Shown piece by piece: positions 49,643 through 56,283 of a stretch of DNA of 62,220 nt. Position 1 is the first letter of the stretch. Each line of letters begins with the position of its first letter. The DNA lies in NCBI GenBank assembly GCA_903862845.1, contig CAIOZS010000112.1, positions 1 to 62,220 of the forward strand, read 5' to 3'. The notes under the pieces are model-generated. The model ran no database searches. It was not told the DNA's origin and saw only the letters and a list, made by a program, of their open reading frames with translations. The stretch is from an uncultured Thermoleophilia bacterium (GTDB lineage: Bacteria > Actinomycetota > Thermoleophilia > UBA2241). The position numbers and the translations under genes are program-made.

Positions 49643-50911
49643 TCAGCGTCCCGGCGTCCCGACGCTGGAGGCGCGGTCCGCGAAGAAGAGCGCGCCGGCC
49701 CGCGGGCGGCCGCAGTGATCGGTCCACATGCTCTGACTGTAACCGCCGGCGCTCACCATGGCGACGACATCGCCCTCGGCGACCTGCGGGAACGGGACGT
49801 CCTCGCCGAACAGGTCGTCGCCCTCGTTGATGTGGCCGGCGAAGGTGACGCGCTGCGTCGGAGGCGCGTCGGCGCGCCCGCACACGACGTACTCGAGGTC
49901 GCGTCCGTACAAACGGTGGTCGTTCATCACGTTCCAGCCGCAGTCCAGACCGACGAAGGTCGTCCCCATGCGCCGTTCGACGGTGACGACTTCGGCGAGC
50001 AGCACGCCGGCCTCGTTCGTGAGGAGCTCGCCGGGCTCGACGCCGACGGCGACGCCGAGGTCGCCGAAGTGCCGCGCCAGGATGCCGGCGTAGGCATTGA
50101 GATCGAGCCGCCGCTCGCCGTCGTGCAGCGGCGTTCCCAGGCCGCCGCCGACGTTGACCTCTTTCAACGGGCAGCCCGCAGCGATGAGCCGGCGCACCAT
50201 GCGTTGGGCAACGGCGAGCGCCTCGTCGAAGGCGGGAAGCTCATCGTCCAGCATCCCGTTCGCCAGATGGAAATGCGCCGTGTCGATGGAGAGGCCGTGA
50301 CCCGCGGCGCGTGCCACGGCCTCCTCGAGGTCCTCCTCGTAGATGCCGAACTTGGTGGGCCGCGCGCCGGCGTAGAGGCTCTGGGCATGGCCGCGCATGA
50401 CGCCCGCGCGCGGGTTGATGCGCAGCCCGAGCGCGCGTCCCGGGCAGCGGCGCCCGACGCGGTCGATCTGGGTGAGCAGGTCGACGTTGATGTGAAGCGG
50501 GAGCGGAGCGATGACGTCGAGGTCGCGCTCCGAGACGTTGGTGCCCGTGTAGCTGATCTCCTCGGGCAAGAAGCCGCACTCGAGCGCGTGCAGTACCTCG
50601 CCCGGCGAGCACGCGTCGAGCCCGACCGCGGCCGGGTCGCCGGGAGGGCCGAGGCTGCGCAGGAGGCGTAGCGCGGGCTCGTCGCGCAAGGCCTTCATGG
50701 CGAGGCGGACGCGGGGGGTCAGGCCGGCGCGCGCGAGCGCGTCGCGGAGCGCGACGGCCTGCGCGCCGATGCGCCGCAGGTCGTAGACGTACAGCGGCGT
50801 GCCGTGCTCGCGGGCAAGCGCCTCGGCGTCGCGTCCCGCGACCAGCAGGCGCCCGCCCTCGATGCGCATGCCTTCGTGCTCCCACGGGAGCGGTGTGCGT
50901 GGCTTGACCAT
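49643..50911 (-). CDS. PLP-dependent decarboxylase, alanine racemase-fold (second paralog)
   Basis: A 422-residue paralog of the enzyme at 33165-34451. The Schiff-base Lys is in VRLAMKALRDEPAL; EVNVGGGLGTPLHDGER and VEPGELLTNEAGVLL are the PLP phosphate and active-site loops; the C-terminal DCGWNVMNDHRL and HINEGDDLFGEDVPFPQV segments match the paralog. HFHLANGMLDDEL replaces the DapDC HIGSQ motif. Substrate is unlikely to be meso-DAP. It precedes the 4Fe-4S protein by 81 bases on the same strand. Confidence 0.82.
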   Translation of the reverse strand: MVKPRTPLPWEHEGMRIEGGRLLVAGRDAEALAREHGTPLYVYDLRRIGAQAVALRDALARAGLTPRVRLAMKALRDEPALRLLRSLGPPGDPAAVGLDACSPGEVLHALECGFLPEEISYTGTNVSERDLDVIAPLPLHINVDLLTQIDRVGRRCPGRALGLRINPRAGVMRGHAQSLYAGARPTKFGIYEEDLEEAVARAAGHGLSIDTAHFHLANGMLDDELPAFDEALAVAQRMVRRLIAAGCPLKEVNVGGGLGTPLHDGERRLDLNAYAGILARHFGDLGVAVGVEPGELLTNEAGVLLAEVVTVERRMGTTFVGLDCGWNVMNDHRLYGRDLEYVVCGRADAPPTQRVTFAGHINEGDDLFGEDVPFPQVAEGDVVAMVSAGGYSQSMWTDHCGRPRAGALFFADRASSVGTPGR

Positions 50912-50968
50912 GGGCGGAGAGTATCGCAGGCGGCTCGTGCGGTGGAACCTGACCGGCCGGGCGGCTGC

Positions 50969-52078
50969 TCAGATTGTGTCGATCGTCACCTCGCTGGCGC
51001 CGCCGGAAAAGCGCATCTCGTAGCGGTCCACGGCAGCTTCGAACCCGGGCGATTCGAGTACGTTGCGCCCGCCGACGCCGCCCATCCGCCGGCCGTCGAA
51101 GTTCAGCTGGCTGGCGCCGCCGCTGACCGCGGCGCGCATCGCCGCGCCGGCCGGGCGGTGGATCTTGACGCTGCTCGCGCCGCCCGAGACGACGACGCCG
51201 ACGATGCCGACGGGCGCCGGCAGCCACAGCTCCACTTCGCTGGCGCCGCCGCTCACCGCGAGCGACTCAAGACGCAGTCCCCGCAGATCCGCGGCGAGCT
51301 CCCATATGCCGCCCTTGAGGGATAAGGCCCAGGGCACCGAGGTATTGAGCCGGACCTCTGCAGTCTGGCCGCGCCAGTCGAACAGGCGGAAGCGGCGGCG
51401 CTGCTGGATTACGACGGTGCCGCCGTGCACGCTCACGTCCGGCGCGGGCCCCTCGAACCGGGCGCGATAGAGGTCCTCCAGCGACGCGTCACCGCAGACG
51501 TCCACTTTGGCAGCGCCCTTGGTGAGCTCGAGGCGACCCGCGGTCACCTCACCCAGAGGGGCGGACGCTTCCGGGGAACCGTCGCCGCCCGCGCTCTGCG
51601 CCGTCGGCGCCTGGCCGACCAGCACTCCCGCCTGGCTCTCATACACCTGGCGCGTGCGGCGCAGGTAGTCGCGGATGACAACGAGCTCGTCCGCGTCGCG
51701 GCCGTCGAGCTCGGTGCGTCCCGCGATCTCGACCTCGCCGTACACACGCGCCCCGATCTCGCGCGTCGCCGCGGTCGAGATCACGAGCACGCGGCGCCGG
51801 TCGCCGGGGTCGGCGACGCGGTTGGCATAGCCGCCGCGCTCGAGCCGGTCCAAGACCGTGGTGATAGCGCCCGGCGTGAGGCCGCTCTCATCGGCCAGCT
51901 CGCCGGCCGTCACCCGGCCGCGGCGGTAGAGCACGCCGAGGCAGCGCAGGTCGGTGCGGTTGAGGCTGAACTGGGCGGCGGCGACCTCGTCGAGCCGGTC
52001 GACGGCCTGGCGGAGCTCCTCGAGCTCCAGGCCGACATCCGTAATGAGCGCTTCGCGCTTGCCGTCGTCTTTGGTCAT
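50969..52078 (-). CDS. MarR-type regulator fused to a toast-rack/beta-helix domain
   Basis: A 369-residue fusion. Residues ~1-135 are a MarR winged-helix regulator (LNRTDLRCLGVLYRRGRVTA, LADESGLTPGAITTVLDRLE, RVADPGDRRRVLVIST). Residues ~190-369 are a beta-rich domain with repeated VSGGASEVELWLP, VVSGGASSVKIHRP, AVSGGASQLNFDG and FSGGASEVTIDT turns, like DUF2154/DUF4097 toast-rack domains of cell-envelope stress proteins. Binding of a ligand by the second part may control the first. A remnant of a second copy lies upstream of the MFS gene. A strong promoter with inverted repeat precedes it. Confidence 0.85.
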   Translation of the reverse strand: MTKDDGKREALITDVGLELEELRQAVDRLDEVAAAQFSLNRTDLRCLGVLYRRGRVTAGELADESGLTPGAITTVLDRLERGGYANRVADPGDRRRVLVISTAATREIGARVYGEVEIAGRTELDGRDADELVVIRDYLRRTRQVYESQAGVLVGQAPTAQSAGGDGSPEASAPLGEVTAGRLELTKGAAKVDVCGDASLEDLYRARFEGPAPDVSVHGGTVVIQQRRRFRLFDWRGQTAEVRLNTSVPWALSLKGGIWELAADLRGLRLESLAVSGGASEVELWLPAPVGIVGVVVSGGASSVKIHRPAGAAMRAAVSGGASQLNFDGRRMGGVGGRNVLESPGFEAAVDRYEMRFSGGASEVTIDTI

Positions 52079-52125
52079 CGTCCCTCCGCAGGGGCGGGTC
52101 CGGCTCAGTGTCCCTACATTCTTAT

Positions 52126-52154
52126 GACTATACCACAAACAAATAGTCTGACAA
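52126..52154 (-). promoter_or_regulatory. Promoter and inverted-repeat operator of the MarR fusion gene
   Basis: In an unusually AT-rich stretch, the minus strand has TTGTCA (52149-52154), a 16-base spacer and TATAGT (52127-52132). GACTAT (52126-52131) and ATAGTC (52143-52148) form an inverted repeat with an 11-base spacer overlapping the -10 and the spacer, as expected for MarR autorepression. Confidence 0.65.
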
Positions 52155-52274
52155 TCTAATAATCTTGTCGCTGAACTGTGCCCGCGCCAGGGAAGTGCCG
52201 CCGCAGCGCGGCGACGAGCGGCCCTGGGGCGGGGCCCTGGAAGCTCTTCAGCACGTCCGCAGAAAGGACACGCG

Positions 52275-52523
52275 ATGGACCTTGCGATCGAAGCACGGGG
52301 CTCGTGAAGACCTATCGCGGCGATGTGCGCGCCCTCGACACCCTGAGCCTCGTCGCTGAAACGGGCACTGTGTTCGGTCTGCTCAGGCCGAACGGCGCCG
52401 GCAAGTCGACGACCGTGAAGATCCTGACGACGCTGTCGCGTCCGGATGCCGGCGAGGCCCGCGTGGCTGGGTACAACGTGGTGCGCGAGCCGGCCAAGGT
52501 GCGATTCGCCCTCGGCCGGGCGC
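52275..52523 (+). pseudogene. Truncated, frameshifted ABC-transporter ATPase (DrrA-like)
   Basis: After an AAAGGA site, the ATG opens DLAIEARG and stops. One base later in another frame the sequence continues VKTYRGDVRALDTLSLVAET, then the Walker A LLRPNGAGKSTTVKILTTLS and DAGEARVAGYNVVREPAKVR. A one-base deletion near 52298-52302 explains the shift. The first Gly of Walker A is Arg. All downstream motifs (signature, Walker B, H-loop) are missing: the sequence jumps to an unrelated membrane segment. A dead remnant of a drug-efflux type ATPase. Confidence 0.8.
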
Positions 52524-52646
52524 GCGGGGCTGGCCGCGAGCGCGGACTGGGACATCGTCTTCAGCCGCATGGGCTACCGGGCGGCGTTCACGGTGGTCTG
52601 CACGTGGCTGGCGACGCGCGCGTTCCGCGTGTACCAGCGCTCGATC
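52524..52646 (+). pseudogene. C-terminal remnant of an ABC-2 type permease
   Basis: In the +1 frame relative to the ATPase piece, DWDIVFSRMGYRAAFTVVCT then WLATRAFRVYQRSI gives one membrane helix with a basic tail, as at the end of ABC-2 permeases. It is joined directly to the truncated ATPase, suggesting one deletion removed the 3' part of the ATPase and most of the permease. Confidence 0.5.
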
Positions 52647-52738
52647 TACGATCTGGCGAAGCGGGACGAGAGCGGCCGGGGCGACCGGCAGGGCCGCCTC
52701 GGCCAGCCGGTCTCGCGCAAAGCGCCGGTCAGCCCACG

Positions 52739-52897
52739 AGGCCGGATGACGCCCTGGACGGTGAATACCAGGCCTATGATCCCGAAGTCGGTGATCAGGA
52801 TCACGCGGTTGTGCAGCATCAGCCAATTCCTGGATCGGCCGAGCGCGTCCCTGGCCCACGACGGCCGCACGAGATAGATGATGAGCGGCAGGATGAT
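52739..52897 (-). pseudogene. Remnant of a GAP/LysE-like membrane protein
   Basis: On the minus strand, IILPLIIYLVRPSWARDALG, SRNWLMLHNRVILITDFGII and GLVFTVQGVI resemble the C-terminal two helices of GAP-family proteins such as the one at 58740-59414 (compare WLAANNATVMIVLFVVFGVT). There is no N-terminal part and no family-like continuation. Confidence 0.5.
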
Positions 52898-53010
52898 CGA
52901 CGAGCAGGCGCCCGCCGGCGATGTGCATGCCGGCGCGTTCCCACGGGCATGCCGAGTGGTCAAGGGCCACTACGGGGGCGTAGCGCACGTGACGGGCGCC
53001 GGCGAAGCGG

Positions 53011-54261
53011 TCAGGGCGTGGGGCCCGCCTGCGGGGCGTCGCGCTCGCCCGCCGGATGCGTGAGGGCCGGCGCATACCGCACCGCCGGGCTCGCGGACGC
53101 CGTCACGGCGATCGCGAGCATGGCGGCGGCCAGAGCCAGCGTCGTGGTGACGCCTCCAAGCCACTGGAGCAGGAGGCCGCCCACCAGCGAGCCGAGCGGG
53201 ATCGGACCCCACGCGACCAGGCCCTGCACACCGCCCACGCGGCCACGGAGGCGGTCCGGGGTCAGCGTGAGCGCATAGTGACTGATGACCACGTTCCAGG
53301 CCGGCCCCACGAACGCCATCCCGCCGGCCAGGATGCCCATGGCCAGCGGCCAGGGAGCCAAGGCGATGAAGGGGAGGAGCGCCGCCCACACCCAGTTGGC
53401 GCCGATGACGACGGCCTTGGCGGGAATGTGCCGGTTCGCCCAGGAGGCCACGAAGGCGCCCAAGAGACCGCCCGCTCCCATCAGGCCAAGCATCAGGCCA
53501 ATCAGCGCCGCCGAGGCGCCGCGCGCTTGGGCGAGGACGATCAGTCCCAGCACCATCGCCTGAAAGATGAAGTTGCTGCCGGCCACAAGCAGAGCCGCGG
53601 CACGGAGGAAGGGCTGGCGCCACAGCCAGTTCAGCCCCTCCGCGATCTCCTTGTGGAACGGAGTCGTCGAGCGCGGCCGCTTCTCCTGAAAGTCGCCGCG
53701 CACGAAGAGCAGGGAGATCACGGAGACGAGGTACGAGGCGGCATCGGCAGCGAACGGGACGGCGTGTCCGAGGCCGAAGAGGATGCCGCCGAGCGGATTG
53801 CCGGCGAGCGTCGCACCCCTCGTGCGGGCTTCATTCTGAGCGAGGGCGGCAGGCAACTGCTCCGGCGCCACCACGTGCGGCAAGGCCGTGCGCTCGGCGA
53901 GCGTGAACAGCACGAACAGCGTGCCTTCGGCGAAGGCGACGACAGCGATCTGCGCGACCGTGAGCACGTCGGCGGCGTAGGCGATGGCGATGCTTCCCAA
54001 GGCGGCGCCGCGCAGCGCGTCGCTGACGATCATGGCGCGCTTGCGGTCCCAGCGATCGACCAGGCCGCCGGCGGGCAGCTGGAAGAGGAGGAAGGGCAAG
54101 GTGCCGGCGAACCCGACGAGGCCGGCCTTCGCCGGGGAACCGGTCAGCGCAAGGACGAGTAGGGGAAACGCAACGGAAGTAGCGGCGGACCCGAGGGAAG
54201 AGACGACCTGCCCGCCCCAGAGAAGCAGGAAGTCGCGATTGCGATGGAGCGGAGTTGTCAA
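53011..54261 (-). CDS. MFS exporter
   Basis: A 416-residue transporter with about 12 helices of the EntS/multidrug branch. RNRDFLLLWGGQVVSSLGSA at the N-terminus, the loop-2 motif GGLVDRWDRKRAMIVSDALR and the central loop ERTALPHVVAPEQLPAALAQ followed by NEAR are typical. It probably exports a drug or metabolite. Its ATG lies 5 bases after a MarR/toast-rack remnant, so it was once part of a regulator-exporter operon. Confidence 0.92.
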   Translation of the reverse strand: MTTPLHRNRDFLLLWGGQVVSSLGSAATSVAFPLLVLALTGSPAKAGLVGFAGTLPFLLFQLPAGGLVDRWDRKRAMIVSDALRGAALGSIAIAYAADVLTVAQIAVVAFAEGTLFVLFTLAERTALPHVVAPEQLPAALAQNEARTRGATLAGNPLGGILFGLGHAVPFAADAASYLVSVISLLFVRGDFQEKRPRSTTPFHKEIAEGLNWLWRQPFLRAAALLVAGSNFIFQAMVLGLIVLAQARGASAALIGLMLGLMGAGGLLGAFVASWANRHIPAKAVVIGANWVWAALLPFIALAPWPLAMGILAGGMAFVGPAWNVVISHYALTLTPDRLRGRVGGVQGLVAWGPIPLGSLVGGLLLQWLGGVTTTLALAAAMLAIAVTASASPAVRYAPALTHPAGERDAPQAGPTP

Positions 54262-54265
54262 GGCG

Positions 54266-54418
54266 TCACACGGTGTCGATAACGACCTGGCTGGCGACGC
54301 CGCTCGGCGCCGGCAGCCACGCCTCGACGCCGCCGGCGCCCCTGCTCACCTTGAGCGACTCGAGGCGCACATCGCACAGGTCGGCGGTGAGCTTCCACGT
54401 CCCGCCCTTTCGTGTCTC
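54266..54418 (-). pseudogene. Remnant of a toast-rack domain (MarR-fusion paralog)
   Basis: On the minus strand, KGGTWKLTADLCDVRLESLK then VSRGAGGVEAWLPAPSGVAS and QVVIDTV before TGA match the intact protein at 50969-52078 (KGGIWELAADLRGLRLESLA, VSGGASEVELWLPAPVGI, SEVTIDTI). About 80 residues between LPAP and the last strand are deleted, and the MarR part is absent. It ends 4 bases before the MFS start. Confidence 0.8.
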
Positions 54419-54424
54419 AGGAGC

Positions 54425-54811
54425 TCAGCGAAAGTACTCCCGATACGCCGTGAGGCCGTACAGGATGAGGCCGTAGATCACGAACAGCGTGAGGCTCCAG
54501 AGCGGGAACGCGCCGAAGGCCACGAACCAGACGATGAACCCGGCAAGCGCGAAGCCGATGCCCCAGGCACGCGCAGTGCGCGAACGGCGCAGCACGAAAG
54601 CGCCGATGACGACCTGCCCGACGGCGAGGGCGAACCACACCCAGGCCCAGAAGGACATGTGCTGGACGAGCGCCGCGTCCTCGTGGAAGACCTCCGGCCT
54701 GCTCAGTGCCGCGATGCCGGCGATGGCGTTGAAGGCGCCGGCGACGATGAAGAACAGGCCGACGAACTCAATCCAGCCGCGGCCCTCGCCGGACTCGTGT
54801 GCGCGTGTCAT
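54425..54811 (-). CDS. Small four-helix membrane protein (DUF7144-like)
   Basis: A 128-residue membrane protein with four helices (IEFVGLFFIVAGAFNAIAGI, FWAWVWFALAVGQVVIGAFV, GIGFALAGFIVWFVAFGAFP, LTLFVIYGLILYGL). The overall pattern recalls DUF7144-type actinobacterial membrane proteins; the name is a recall-level assignment. GAGGGAGT precedes the ATG. It follows the next upstream membrane gene by 29 bases on the same strand. Function unknown. Confidence 0.75.
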   Translation of the reverse strand: MTRAHESGEGRGWIEFVGLFFIVAGAFNAIAGIAALSRPEVFHEDAALVQHMSFWAWVWFALAVGQVVIGAFVLRRSRTARAWGIGFALAGFIVWFVAFGAFPLWSLTLFVIYGLILYGLTAYREYFR

Positions 54812-54840
54812 CTGCACTCCCTCTCTGCGTGAACGAAGGT

Positions 54841-55137
54841 TCAGACCGTGGAGGCGCTCGAGCGCTGGCGCTGCCCGTAGCCCCCGCTGCCGTACGACAT
54901 GATGTCGAGGACCAGGCCGAGCACGACCCAGATCCAGCCGGCGCCTACCACGCCGTGCGCCACCGGACTGTACACCAGGCAGAACATGATGGTCGTGAAG
55001 GGCAGGAAGATGAGGCCCAGCAGCGGCCAGATGAAACTCGAGAAAGCGCGGTCGACGTAGCTCGTGAAGATCCACATCAGCAGCAGGGCGATCCGGGGGA
55101 AGAAGCTCCCTACGGCGGCCAGCAGACAACAACCCAT
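54841..55137 (-). CDS. Small multi-pass membrane protein
   Basis: A 98-residue protein with two to three helices (LAAVGSFFPRIALLLMWIFT, FIWPLLGLIFLPFTTIMFCL, VVGAGWIWVVLGLVLDIMSY) and a basic Gly/Ser tail. GAGAGGAG is upstream of the ATG. Co-oriented with, and 2 bases after, the 52-residue gene. Similar small proteins occur beside mechanosensitive or Wzx-like loci in actinobacteria, but no firm family. Confidence 0.75.
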   Translation of the reverse strand: MGCCLLAAVGSFFPRIALLLMWIFTSYVDRAFSSFIWPLLGLIFLPFTTIMFCLVYSPVAHGVVGAGWIWVVLGLVLDIMSYGSGGYGQRQRSSASTV

Positions 55138-55139
55138 GG

Positions 55140-55298
55140 TCAGGCTCCTCTCAGGTAGATGGCGAGGCCCGACGCCGGCGCGCTCCCCTTCTCCAGCGGC
55201 ACGGTCTTGACGCCGCAGGACGGCCTCGCCACGAGCAACCGGGTGTGGGGCCGGCAGCCGTGGTGCAGGTGGACGATGATCGACGGGACGATGGCCAT
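55140..55298 (-). CDS. 52-residue hypothetical protein
   Basis: A short gene with a good AAAGGAG site 6 bases before the ATG. The product is AIVPSIIVHLHHGCRPHTRL followed by LVARPSCGVKTVPLEKGSAP and a short tail. Its His/Cys content (HLHHGC, SCG) is unusual. It ends 2 bases before the next gene, which supports translation as part of that operon. No family recognised. Confidence 0.5.
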   Translation of the reverse strand: MAIVPSIIVHLHHGCRPHTRLLVARPSCGVKTVPLEKGSAPASGLAIYLRGA

Positions 55299-55670
55299 GA
55301 TGATCTCCTTTCGACACGGGTGAGAGCGCGCAGAACGAAGCCGCCGCGGGCGCCCAAGCGTTGCCGCATCCTACCCGCACTGCGGCCACATCCCATAATG
55401 TTGCCCGCGCGTGGCGAGGGCGGCCGGCCGGCCGCTGCAGCACGCTGACGGCGAGAGCCGGTCTCGGCCGACGGCCCGCGGCCGCCGGAGAGCGACCTGC
55501 TGACGTATACTGTGGCCGTCCTCAAGAGCAGTTTGCCCGCCGGCGCGGACAACGGCGGTTTCAGGGATTCGCCGGTCTGTCTGGCGGGCATGACGCAGTG
55601 AGGGACACCCGGGGTTCCTGCTCCAGGGACCCGAACAGAGTCCGTATCACCACCAAAAGAGGGAGTGCAG
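55299..55670. other. Intergenic leader of the DUF1269 gene
   Basis: 372 bases between divergent genes. A -10-like TATACT lies at 55506-55511 on the plus strand without a clear -35. In the leader, gcccgccgg (55535-55543) and ctggcgggc (55581-55589) can form a 9-pair stem with one mismatch. No gene or known riboswitch was recognised. Confidence 0.45.
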
Positions 55671-56168
55671 ATGAGTGAACTGATGGTGCTCGGCTTCGAG
55701 AACGAGCTGGAGGCCGACCGCTTCGGCCTCAAGCTCGCGGAGCTGCAGAAAGACCTGATCGTGCAGCTTCAGGACGCCGCCGAGGTCGTACGTGACCCGG
55801 ACGGCAAGCCGCACGTCAAGCACGACAGCCACCTCGTCGGAGTCGGCGCCCTGGGCGGCGCCTTCTGGGGCATGCTCTTCGGCCTGCTCTTCTTCGTGCC
55901 CTTCCTGGGCCTCGCCATCGGCGCCGGGTTGGGGGCGCTCTTCGGCAAGCTCGGCAAGACCGGCCTCGACAAGCAGGTCCTCGAGCAGATGGGCGACGCG
56001 GTGCCGCCGGGCAAGGCCGGCTGGTTCCTGCTCATCGGCCAGATGACCGAGGACAAGTTCCTCGAGGCCGTCAAGGGCACCAACGCCACGCTGGTGCGCT
56101 CCAACCTCACGGCTGAGCAGGAGAAAGACCTCAAGCACGCCTTCGGCGCGAGGAAGCACGAAGCGTAA
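55671..56168 (+). CDS. DUF1269 membrane protein
   Basis: A 165-residue protein of the DUF1269 family: SELMVLGFENELEADRFGLK at the N-terminus, a central hydrophobic hairpin (GGAFWGMLFGLLFFVPFLGL, AIGAGLGALFGKLG), and C-terminal DAVPPGKAGWFLLIGQMTED. Members are thought to be stress-linked membrane-associated proteins; function is not established. GAGGGAG lies 5 bases before ATG 55671, preferred over the ATG two codons earlier. Stop TAA, then a very strong hairpin. Confidence 0.92.
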   Translation: MSELMVLGFENELEADRFGLKLAELQKDLIVQLQDAAEVVRDPDGKPHVKHDSHLVGVGALGGAFWGMLFGLLFFVPFLGLAIGAGLGALFGKLGKTGLDKQVLEQMGDAVPPGKAGWFLLIGQMTEDKFLEAVKGTNATLVRSNLTAEQEKDLKHAFGARKHEA

Positions 56169-56190
56169 GACCGGCCTCAAGATCCGCACG

Positions 56191-56226
56191 ACGCGACGGG
56201 GCGGCCCCAGGGCCGCCCCGTCGCGT
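56191..56226. terminator. Perfect 16-base-pair bidirectional terminator hairpin
   Basis: 56191-56206 pairs perfectly with 56211-56226 around CCAG. It lies between the DUF1269 gene and the convergent SulP gene. The strongest hairpin seen in the window. Confidence 0.8.
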
Positions 56227-56283
56227 TCCCGCAGCGACCGCGATCGCCGCTGCGGCCGTCTCGTGCCGGCGCGCAGTCGAGGG

